Below, one piece after another: positions 15,908-23,091 of a stretch of 25,581 bases of DNA; position 1 is the stretch's first letter; each line of letters begins with the position of its first letter. This DNA is from an uncultured Leucobacter sp. (GTDB lineage: Bacteria; Actinomycetota; Actinomycetes; Actinomycetales; Microbacteriaceae): assembly GCA_937872275.1 (NCBI GenBank), contig CALMSE010000115.1, forward strand, positions 1 through 25,581, in the 5' to 3' direction. Below the pieces are notes generated by a model, which had not been told where the DNA came from, ran no database searches, and was given only the letters and a program-made list of their open reading frames with translations. Made by a program: the position numbers and the translations under genes.

Positions 15908-16579
15908 TCAGTTCGCCGCAGAATGATCGTCCAACTGGGCGGCGCGTGCGGCGAGGAAGCTCTCCGCTCCGTAGAACTCGATTTGCCGGTCACCCCACCA
16001 TGTAAGGAACTGCTCGGCCGTCTCGCCGTTGTGTTCAATATCGAATGCGCTGTCGAACGAGGCGATGACTCCGTCGGTTGCTTCCGCGAGCACTGCTGCT
16101 ACGAGACCGTAGCCCGTCGAGGCCACCGCAGGTCCGCCCATATTGCGATACTCGTACCAGTAGTGGTCTTGTGCGAGCACGAGGTCGAGCTTCGCCTTGG
16201 GGAGAACATCCTGGAACTCAGCGATGATCGTGCGACTGCCGATGAACTCTGACGTGCATGAGAACGGCCACACGGTGTCTTCCTCGGTGACGAAGTCGTC
16301 TGCATCGACCGCTAGACAGCTCGGCCACGAGCTGGAGTCCCACTCGCCGTTGATCCAGTAGGCGAATCCGAGGTCCAGCCCCTTGTGCCAGCGCAAGTCG
16401 TCAGCCACGTAACGAAGGGGTCCAGGCTCGGGATTCGGGTAGAACGCCCTAACCTCGATCGTTGATGCGATGCCATGCCGGTCGAGCAGCTGCTGGAACA
16501 GCTCTTCGGTTCGCGCGCGGGTCTGCCCCACGAGCGGCAAGTGCTCGGTGGCCGGGTAGATGTCGATGGTCGTGGACAT
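15908..16579 (-). CDS. Hypothetical protein downstream of the TIR gene
   Basis: The 223-residue product (from ATG 16579) is soluble, acidic and rich in aromatic residues, with no signal peptide or membrane segment and no family I recognise. Notable segments are YVADDLRWHKGLDLGFAYW in the N-terminal half and QDHYWYEYRNMGG in the middle, with FLTWWGDRQIEFYGAESFL near the end. An in-frame ATG at 16609 would add ten residues. Neither start has a Shine-Dalgarno, but TACCGT lies 7 bases before ATG 16579, the layout of a leaderless transcript. It follows the TIR gene by 48 bp on the same strand and could be a further part of the defence operon, or an independent gene. Confidence 0.7.
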   Translation of the reverse strand: MSTTIDIYPATEHLPLVGQTRARTEELFQQLLDRHGIASTIEVRAFYPNPEPGPLRYVADDLRWHKGLDLGFAYWINGEWDSSSWPSCLAVDADDFVTEEDTVWPFSCTSEFIGSRTIIAEFQDVLPKAKLDLVLAQDHYWYEYRNMGGPAVASTGYGLVAAVLAEATDGVIASFDSAFDIEHNGETAEQFLTWWGDRQIEFYGAESFLAARAAQLDDHSAAN

Positions 16580-16586
16580 GTCGCTA

Positions 16587-16592
16587 ACGGTA
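16587..16592 (-). promoter_or_regulatory. Possible -10 element of a leaderless transcript
   Basis: TACCGT on the minus strand fits TANNNT and ends 7 bases before ATG 16579. No convincing -35 is seen at 16-18 bases. It would explain the absence of a ribosome binding site for the downstream gene. Confidence 0.3.
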
Positions 16593-16627
16593 GACGCCAC
16601 CACTGACATACACGTGACTGCTTATGG

Positions 16628-17455
16628 CTATGCTGCTTCCTCAACCGCCTCGGCGATTGCGTCTGCAATCTCCGCCAGAGTCATAGTTGCGGAGTTCAGC
16701 GCCAAGAGCCCAGCAAGCAGCGGAGAGTGCGCGGCCACTTCGTCCTTGGTCACGCGATGCCAGATAGGAAGGATGATGCTGCGCCCGGTATCGACCTTCT
16801 TGGTGAAGAGGGCGTCGAGTTCCGCTTGCGTCCACTGCTTCGCGAAGAAGCTCGGGGAGAGAATCACCACACCGAACTTGGCACCCGCAATGCCCTTCTC
16901 GATCTCCTGTCGGATGCTCTGCCCTACCTTGATCTTCACTTCATCGAACCAGACGATGAGGCCACGATCTTCAAGCGCCTCCCGAAGCGGCCGAGCAATC
17001 TCATCTTTATCTTCGCTCGCGTGCGAGAGGAAAATATCGCTTTGAGCCGCAGCCAACGTTTGAGCGGGCGACGCAGGCTGGACACGTGGAACGCCGGCGA
17101 ACTGAGCGTTGGAGGTCGTCGAAGCTTTCCGTATCGCAGTCAAAGATCGTTCGGCCTGAACACGTTGCTCCTTCTCGTACTTCGTCTGGAGTTCGGCAAT
17201 CTTCTTCTCAGCGGCCGCGACCTTCTTCTCCGCGTCCGCACGCTTGCTTTCCGCGGAGTTGGCTTCCTTTGTTGCAGTCTCTGCCTCGCGGAGCCTGGAG
17301 CGAATAGTTGAGCTGGACTTGCTGAGCGAAGCACTTGCCTGCGCGTCTGCTGCCTTCTTCCGCTTGGTTGCGACCGTCGAGGAGTAACGACTGATATCGC
17401 CCCGCAGCCGGACGGCTTGATCTCGGTAGCGCTTCAGTTCGCTCTCGGTGCTCAT
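16628..17455 (-). CDS. Coiled-coil TIR-domain protein coupled to hsdR
   Basis: The 275-residue protein has a charged Ala/Glu/Lys/Arg-rich coiled coil over about residues 5-110, a short linker, and a C-terminal TIR domain from about 138: DIFLSHASEDK (140-150), GLIVWFDE (165-172), IRQEIEKGI (181-189), VVILSPSFF (196-204) and WTQAELDAL. Glu212 sits where the NADase glutamate of SARM1-like TIR domains (WVHKE) lies, so NAD+ cleavage is plausible. ATG 17455 overlaps the hsdR stop as ATGA and has GGAAGAG upstream, so it is translationally coupled to hsdR. I infer a cell-suicide or growth-arrest effector kept in check by, or responding to, the restriction complex. The coiled coil could mediate oligomerisation or contact HsdR. 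No Thoeris ThsA partner is in the window. Confidence 0.88.
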   Translation of the reverse strand: MSTESELKRYRDQAVRLRGDISRYSSTVATKRKKAADAQASASLSKSSSTIRSRLREAETATKEANSAESKRADAEKKVAAAEKKIAELQTKYEKEQRVQAERSLTAIRKASTTSNAQFAGVPRVQPASPAQTLAAAQSDIFLSHASEDKDEIARPLREALEDRGLIVWFDEVKIKVGQSIRQEIEKGIAGAKFGVVILSPSFFAKQWTQAELDALFTKKVDTGRSIILPIWHRVTKDEVAAHSPLLAGLLALNSATMTLAEIADAIAEAVEEAA

Positions 17456-20382
17456 GCGCTCTTCCTGTACGTTGCGTTGAACACGGCGTCTGCCAACCAC
17501 CGTTTGAAGCTCTCGTTGTCCTGGAACTCCTTGAAGAGCTGCGTGTCGTCGGCGATCAGCCTCAGCATGACCTGGCCGAGTGCGCGGTCGCTCTCGACGC
17601 GCGCGTTTGCCGGGTCGTTGTTCGCCTGCGCGTGCTGGTAAGCCTCGTCTTCGGCGACAAGGCGCGGAATCTCTTCGGTGATGAAGCGTTCCACACGATC
17701 TGCGTCGTTCCATTCGATGTTGCCGAAGTGGGCATTGAAACTCCTGACGATCTCTGAGAGCCTCTCCAGTTCAGGCGTCTCCAGCATGCCGCCGCCCGCT
17801 GCGGGTACTGGGTCGAGCAGGCCGTCCTCGTCATCGAGGACGATCTTCATCGCAGTGAGCTTTTCCGCACGGTAGGATTCGAGGTCGATGTTCTCCAGGA
17901 TTCCGACGGCGAGGTCTTCTTCCTTCGGGGCCGGGAGTTTCGGCACGAGGTGGTCCAGGAAGATGGAGCGCTTCTCCCACTCGGGGCTGCCGTAGGGCAG
18001 CACGGTGGAGAGGAAGTTGTAGGTGCGCAGGAAGGCTTTCGCATCGCCCTTGAACCTGACCTGATTGTCTTCCTCGGGCAGTTCGACGTACTCCGCGACG
18101 CACGCATCGAGGATGGGGTCGAGTTGGTCGCGAGGCTCTCCTGCCAGGTAGCGCGCAACGAACTCGTCGATGTGTTCCGGTGTGTAGATGCCGAAGGCGT
18201 CGAGGTCGTTGACGAGGTCGTGCAGCTTGTTGGGGTCGGTCTCTTCGGCGAGCACGGTGGTGCGGTAGTACGGGTCGAAGGCGCGCTGGATGTCTTGCGC
18301 GTCGTTGGCGAAGTCGAGCACGAACGTCTCGTGCTTGGCTGGATGCGCCCGGTTCAGCCGTGAGAGCGTCTGCACCGCGAGCACTCCCGACAGGGTCTTG
18401 TCGACGTACATAGTGTGCAGCAGCGGCTCGTCGTACCCGGTCTGGAACTTGTTGGCGACGACGAGGATGCGATACGGGTCGGTCTTGATCTGCTCGGCGA
18501 TTGCGCGGGAGGGGAAGCCGTTGAGGCTAGCCTCGGTGACCTGCACTCCCTTGTAGTCGTGTTCGCCGGAGAACGCGACGATTACTTTGTAGGGGCTCTT
18601 ACGCGCTGTGAGTGCATCGCGGATGGCGTGGAAGTACTCTATACACCGCGGGATGGATGAGGTGACAACCATCGCACGGGCCTGGCCGCCGATCTTCTGC
18701 TTCGCGACCACCTGGCCGAGGAAGTGGTCGACCATGATGTCAGCCTTCTGAGCGATCGCATGCTGGTTGCCCTCGACGTAGGCGCGCAACTTCTTCGAGG
18801 CTCGCTTCGCGTCGAACTCGGGGTCGTCCTCGACGGTCTTCATCAGCTTGTAGTAGCTACCCACCGGCGTGTAGTTCGCGAGCACGTCCACGATAAAGCC
18901 CTCTTGGATGGCCTGCTTCATCGTGTACGAGTGGAATGGGCGATGGCCGACCGTGCCGTCGGGGTTCGCGACCGGTTCGCCGAACATCTCCAACGTCTTG
19001 TTCTTCGGTGTCGCGGTGAACGCGAAGTAGCTCGCATTCGGCAGCAGCTTCTTCGCTTCGATGATCCGGTTGATCTGATCCTCGACGCTGTCCTCATCAT
19101 CAGAATCAACACCGCCTCCGAGCGCGCGGGACACGGCGGCTGAGGTCTTCGAACCCTGCGAGGAGTGGGCCTCGTCGATGACGATGGCGAAGTTGCGGCC
19201 CTGATGCTCTGAGCCGATGTCATCGAGAATGTAGGGGAACTTCTGCACCGTGGTGACGATGATCTTCTTGCCCGCCGTGATCGCCCGACGCAAGTCTCCA
19301 GAACGATCCGCATGGACAACCGTCGAGCCGACCTGCAGGAAGGACTTGATGGTCTGGGACAGCTGATCGTCGAGGATCACACGATCGGTGACGACGATGA
19401 CGGAGTCAAACGCGACGGCTCCCTGGTGCGTGGCCTCAACGAGCTGGTGGACGAGCCAGGCGATCGAGTTCGACTTACCACTGCCCGCAGAGTGTTGGAT
19501 CAGGTATCGCCTGCCAGCGCCGTTCGCGGCGACATCGGTGAGCAGCATCCGCACCACCTCAAGCTGGTGGTAGCGCGGGAAGATCGCCTTCGCCGTGCGT
19601 TTGCCCGTCTTCGGGTTCTTTTCGGTGACGACCTGTGCATAGTTTTCGATGATGCCGGCGAGGCTTTGCGGGGCGAGGACGCGCCGCCACAGGTAGTCGG
19701 TCATCACCCCGTCGGGGTTGGGCGGGTTACCTGCGCCGTCGTTGAACCCCTGGTCGAAAGGCAGGAACCATGACGACCTGCCCTTGAGCTGCGTGCAGAA
19801 CCGGACGCGCTGATCGTCGAGAGCGAAGTGCGCGACCGCGCGCCCGAAGGCGAACAGCAGCTCTCGCGGGTCTCGATCCCGTTGGTACTGCTGCACAGCG
19901 TCATCGACGGTCTGCTTGGTGATGTTGTTCTTCAACTCGAAGGTGAACACCGGCAGCCCGTTGACGAACGCCACCAGATCGACGGCGTCGCCCCGGTTGC
20001 TGGGACTGTGGTGAACCTGGCGGGTGATGACGAAACGGTTGGCCTCGAACAGTTCGGCAGCTTTCGCGTTGCCGTCGGTCGCGGTCGGGTAGTAGAGGTC
20101 GATGTGCTGGCCGAGGTGATCGAGTCCGTTGCGGAGCAGATGCACGACACCACGCTTGGTGATCTCTCCCTGCAACCGGGCGAGGACCTTGTGCCGTGAC
20201 GCCTCGCCAAGGCCGAGCGTCGCGGCAAGCTGCGGCTGCGTGGCCTCGATGAACTCGGCGAGATGGCCGAGGTCAAGCGCGTACGACGAGTCGTACGCAG
20301 CCGCGGAGCCCTCAACCCAACCGCCCTCGACCATCTGATCTACGATGAGCGCTTCGAGGCTCGCTTCGTTGAGTCGCTGCAT
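17452..20382 (-). CDS. hsdR: Type I restriction endonuclease subunit R
   Basis: The 976-residue protein is the motor and nuclease subunit of a type I restriction enzyme. The N-terminal PD-(D/E)xK nuclease has Asp135 (DAVDLV) and the ELK motif (149-151). The helicase shows Walker A SAGSGKS (298-304), DEAH (403-406), FTATP (455-459) and motif VI QTLSRLNRAH (671-680). The C-terminal helical region would contact the methylase core. All key residues I can check are present and the frame is intact, so it should be active. ATG 20382 starts 4 bp after the HigA stop with GAGG upstream, and its stop overlaps the TIR gene start. It cuts DNA unmethylated at the site read by HsdS after ATP-driven translocation. 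Confidence 0.97.
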   Translation of the reverse strand: MQRLNEASLEALIVDQMVEGGWVEGSAAAYDSSYALDLGHLAEFIEATQPQLAATLGLGEASRHKVLARLQGEITKRGVVHLLRNGLDHLGQHIDLYYPTATDGNAKAAELFEANRFVITRQVHHSPSNRGDAVDLVAFVNGLPVFTFELKNNITKQTVDDAVQQYQRDRDPRELLFAFGRAVAHFALDDQRVRFCTQLKGRSSWFLPFDQGFNDGAGNPPNPDGVMTDYLWRRVLAPQSLAGIIENYAQVVTEKNPKTGKRTAKAIFPRYHQLEVVRMLLTDVAANGAGRRYLIQHSAGSGKSNSIAWLVHQLVEATHQGAVAFDSVIVVTDRVILDDQLSQTIKSFLQVGSTVVHADRSGDLRRAITAGKKIIVTTVQKFPYILDDIGSEHQGRNFAIVIDEAHSSQGSKTSAAVSRALGGGVDSDDEDSVEDQINRIIEAKKLLPNASYFAFTATPKNKTLEMFGEPVANPDGTVGHRPFHSYTMKQAIQEGFIVDVLANYTPVGSYYKLMKTVEDDPEFDAKRASKKLRAYVEGNQHAIAQKADIMVDHFLGQVVAKQKIGGQARAMVVTSSIPRCIEYFHAIRDALTARKSPYKVIVAFSGEHDYKGVQVTEASLNGFPSRAIAEQIKTDPYRILVVANKFQTGYDEPLLHTMYVDKTLSGVLAVQTLSRLNRAHPAKHETFVLDFANDAQDIQRAFDPYYRTTVLAEETDPNKLHDLVNDLDAFGIYTPEHIDEFVARYLAGEPRDQLDPILDACVAEYVELPEEDNQVRFKGDAKAFLRTYNFLSTVLPYGSPEWEKRSIFLDHLVPKLPAPKEEDLAVGILENIDLESYRAEKLTAMKIVLDDEDGLLDPVPAAGGGMLETPELERLSEIVRSFNAHFGNIEWNDADRVERFITEEIPRLVAEDEAYQHAQANNDPANARVESDRALGQVMLRLIADDTQLFKEFQDNESFKRWLADAVFNATYRKSA

Positions 20383-20386
20383 GAGA

Positions 20387-21457
20387 TCACACCTCGCTCT
20401 CGTTGGAGTCCCACACGAGCGTGATCCGCAACTCTTGACCCCAGGCGAAGTCGGTGGTCAGTCGCTGCGCCTGCCCGAGGACGATGCTCGGCGCGATCCC
20501 CATCTCGGCGGCGAGTTCGCGCACGGCGCCGATGTTGCGGCCGGTCGGTAGCCGATCCCGGTAGTGGTCGGGCACAAGAGTGGATGAGGCGAACGCGTCG
20601 GCTTCGGCCTCCGCTTGGTCACCGGCGCCTTGCAGGAAGACGGCCTTGTGGCTGTGCAGGAGAACGTGCCCAAGCTCATGGAAGAGCGTGAACCACAGTT
20701 GATCGTCTTTCTTCCCGCGCACCGACAGCTGCACCACTGGGTGCCCGTTGATCCACCGCGTCGCCCCATGCACTCCGAATCCTGGAATCGGTGGGATCAG
20801 GCAGAGCGCAACACCAACACCCCGAAGGAGTTCAGTCACCTCGTCAATAGCTTCGACAGGGTTGTCATGAGCGGTAAGCGCGCGCAGCTCAGGGAGGAGC
20901 GCTTCGAGGGCGGCCTTGTCGTAGTCGCCGAGCTTGTCGAGACCGGCATGACGTTCGCCGAGCGCGAGCCAGGTAGCACGCTCGTACACCTTGTCCGATG
21001 CCAGCGTCGCCTTGCGGTAGGCCACCTTGCCGTGGACCCAGGTCGCATCGAAAGCGTCAAGGTGAGCGATGCCGAAGATCGCAAGTACCTCTCGGACCGT
21101 TCCTGCCTTGTCGCGCGCAGGTGCCGAGATGAACTTCCACTTACGTAGGTACGCCAGCGGAAGGAGCTTCGCGTGCTCGTACTGTGCCGCTAGTTTGTCG
21201 GTCTCCGCGAGGCGGGCTAGATCCTCACGGTAGCCGGCCTCGAAGCGGTTCCACATACGGGCGGGGATGCCAGTGACGCGCTCCAGCCCCAGCGAGACAG
21301 TGGCCGACAGGGGTGCCTTGCCAGAGAGCAGCTCGGAGACGTGCTTCGGGGTCACGTCGAGGCGGCGTGCCAGCTCGGCGGCGTTAATGCCCTGGTCGTC
21401 GAGCCACTCCTCGATGTGGTCGCCGGGAGAAACGGCGTAGTCAGGAAGGGTAGTCAT
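20387..21457 (-). CDS. higA: HigA-type antitoxin / XRE regulator fused to an ImmA/IrrE-type metalloprotease domain
   Basis: The 356-residue protein starts with an XRE helix-turn-helix (about 12-65; NAAELARRLDVTPKHVSELL) of the HigA family and ends with a domain carrying the zinc motif HELGH (260-264) followed by a downstream EAEADAFASS acid motif, as in ImmA/IrrE peptidases. It should neutralise the toxin encoded just upstream and repress the pair by binding the palindrome at 21765-21783; the protease part could cleave itself or a partner under stress. This is much longer than simple HigA (about 100 residues). GAGAGGAG precedes ATG 21457, and the gap to the toxin stop is 11 bp. It sits inside the hsd operon, 4 bp before hsdR. 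Confidence 0.88.
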   Translation of the reverse strand: MTTLPDYAVSPGDHIEEWLDDQGINAAELARRLDVTPKHVSELLSGKAPLSATVSLGLERVTGIPARMWNRFEAGYREDLARLAETDKLAAQYEHAKLLPLAYLRKWKFISAPARDKAGTVREVLAIFGIAHLDAFDATWVHGKVAYRKATLASDKVYERATWLALGERHAGLDKLGDYDKAALEALLPELRALTAHDNPVEAIDEVTELLRGVGVALCLIPPIPGFGVHGATRWINGHPVVQLSVRGKKDDQLWFTLFHELGHVLLHSHKAVFLQGAGDQAEAEADAFASSTLVPDHYRDRLPTGRNIGAVRELAAEMGIAPSIVLGQAQRLTTDFAWGQELRITLVWDSNESEV

Positions 21458-21468
21458 GTCAGCTCCTC

Positions 21469-21762
21469 TCAGTGATAGTCAACGATCTCGCGGACGAGAA
21501 CGACGGTGATGATGGTGCCATCGGGTTCCACGATGAGTCTCCAGTTCGCGGTCAACCGGCCAGACCACTGCCCGGCACGATCGCCCTTCAACTCCTCCCA
21601 CTTGCCCGCGATGAACAACAGGTCGTCGAGTTCGCTGATCCGCCGCAGCTCATCGAGGCGCAGCTTCAGAGCCTTCGCGCGCTGCGCGCCGAGCTTGCGC
21701 TGCATGTAGCGCACATCGGTGCACTGACGCTCCAGCTCGTTGTCCGCATACCTCAACTCCAT
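21469..21762 (-). CDS. higB: HigB-type toxin (RelE/ParE superfamily)
   Basis: The 97-residue protein has the size and pattern of HigB/RelE toxins: a basic middle (RAKALKLRLDELRRI), DLLFIAGKWEELKGDRAGQWSGRL and a C-terminal beta-rich ANWRLIVEPDG followed by VREIVDYH with the terminal His. HigB enzymes cleave mRNA in the ribosome and stop growth when the antitoxin is lost. The toxin gene precedes the antitoxin gene, the usual hig order. A palindromic operator and likely promoter lie immediately upstream in the 51 bp gap after hsdS. Its position inside the restriction operon suggests it stabilises the locus. Confidence 0.88.
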   Translation of the reverse strand: MELRYADNELERQCTDVRYMQRKLGAQRAKALKLRLDELRRISELDDLLFIAGKWEELKGDRAGQWSGRLTANWRLIVEPDGTIITVVLVREIVDYH

Positions 21763-21764
21763 AA

Positions 21765-21783
21765 TGTTACCTATATCGTAACA
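21765..21783. promoter_or_regulatory. Palindromic operator of higBA
   Basis: TGTTAC-CTATATC-GTAACA is a perfect 6-7-6 dyad ending 3 bases before the higB ATG. Read leftward it contains TACGAT (21775-21780), a plausible -10, so binding would block transcription. No good -35 is seen. Autorepression by the HigA protein is the expected role. Confidence 0.6.
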
Positions 21784-21813
21784 CTAGTGCGCTGCTTGCG
21801 GTAGCTGCTCGCG

Positions 21814-23091
21814 TCACTCATTGACCGACTCCTCATCGTGAAGGTCGCCCTCTAGAGAGTGGATCGGTTCGTCCAGATGGCGATCTTCGCACTCCGGCAC
21901 AGCAGGGAGCGTCTCTGCGATCGCACGCACGTCCACCTGCCCCGTCACCACATCGGCGACGAGGCGCGTGCGAAACTCCTGGAGGAGAGCGATCTCTCGC
22001 TGAGTCTTCTCGATGACTTGGGCTGCGTCGGCCACCCGAGCCTCGATACGCTCCACAAGCACCTGCTGCGCGCACTCGTCGGGTACCGCGACACGGAAGG
22101 ATGCGAGCACTGGTCGACGAAGTGACTCCATGGTCACTGTGTTGCTCTGTGCGAGAGCATGCTCTCGAAAGAACGCAGTCATGTACCAGTAGAAATAGCG
22201 GGCGATAACCCCGGAGAACTGCGAGAACACGTACACGCGCTGATGCGCCTGGAACTTGCCGTTGTAGTAATGGAAGACCTTTCCAGTTCCCCCCTGACCA
22301 TCTCCAGGCGTCAACACTGCCTCGGCGTCAAAGTGATAGTCAGATGCGCGAAGAACCTCGCGCCCTCGGACGAAGAACGGGTACCTACCGTTGGGGTCGG
22401 CATTGCCCGAGTCCTCGACGCCCGTGTCGATCCTGCATAGGCGTCCGGTCGCGACGAACTCGCTCGGAGGTCTCGAGTCCGATCCCTCGGAGAGTATCGC
22501 CCTCACGGTCACATCGCGTTGTTCTTCGAGGAGGGCGATGAGGCGGCGCTTGGCGGCGATGGCTTTGTCGATGCGGGCGTTTGCGTGGGCGAGGTACTTC
22601 ACGATGGCCGCCTGCTCCTCTGGGGGCGGCAGCAGCACCTCGATGTTCCGCATTCTCGGAATGCTCAGATCCCACTGTCCGATGCGAACGCCGTCGGATG
22701 CAGCCCCAAACTTGGCGACGTAGGGCTTGCTGCGCAGAAGATACTCACCGAAACGCGGCACGGCGAAATCGGCGGCAAACACGAAGTAGGCGGGGCTTAC
22801 GATGCCATCAACAGGGGCCAGTCCGAGCGACCCTTGCCAGGCCTTCATCTTGTTGATGACCAGATCGCCTTTGCGGGCTACCTTGTAGTTGCTCAAGTCT
22901 TCGGGAATGGTGTTGTGATTCGCATCGTCGGCAGAACGCACGAACACACCACGCTCGCGTGCAACCGTCAGGAGCGGCAGGTCAATCCGATTCCGTTCGC
23001 TCCGCGCCACCAGCATCGACCGCAGCGAACGGCTCGACCAATCATCACTCGCGCGATCCGCTCTCGGCAGCAAGAAGAATCCCGTTGCCAT
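21814..23091 (-). CDS. hsdS: Type I restriction-modification specificity subunit S
   Basis: The 425-residue protein has the two-part layout of HsdS: target recognition domain 1, a central conserved helix (LLPPPEEQAAIVKYLAHANA and then RIDKAIAAKRRLIALLEEQR), target recognition domain 2, and a second conserved helix near the C-terminus (QVLVERIEARVADAAQVI, then LLQEFRTRLVADVVTGQVDV). It selects the bipartite DNA target for both methylation and cutting. ATG 23091 shares its A with the hsdM stop (TGATG), with GAGGG upstream, giving tight coupling. Both recognition domains are intact and I see no second hsdS or inverted repeats in the window that would point to phase variation. Confidence 0.95.
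   Translation of the reverse strand: MATGFFLLPRADRASDDWSSRSLRSMLVARSERNRIDLPLLTVARERGVFVRSADDANHNTIPEDLSNYKVARKGDLVINKMKAWQGSLGLAPVDGIVSPAYFVFAADFAVPRFGEYLLRSKPYVAKFGAASDGVRIGQWDLSIPRMRNIEVLLPPPEEQAAIVKYLAHANARIDKAIAAKRRLIALLEEQRDVTVRAILSEGSDSRPPSEFVATGRLCRIDTGVEDSGNADPNGRYPFFVRGREVLRASDYHFDAEAVLTPGDGQGGTGKVFHYYNGKFQAHQRVYVFSQFSGVIARYFYWYMTAFFREHALAQSNTVTMESLRRPVLASFRVAVPDECAQQVLVERIEARVADAAQVIEKTQREIALLQEFRTRLVADVVTGQVDVRAIAETLPAVPECEDRHLDEPIHSLEGDLHDEESVNE

Noticed and set aside
16628..17455. Classifying the TIR gene as part of a Thoeris system
   Set aside because: No ThsA-like SIR2 or SLOG partner is visible in the window, and the gene is coupled to hsdR instead.
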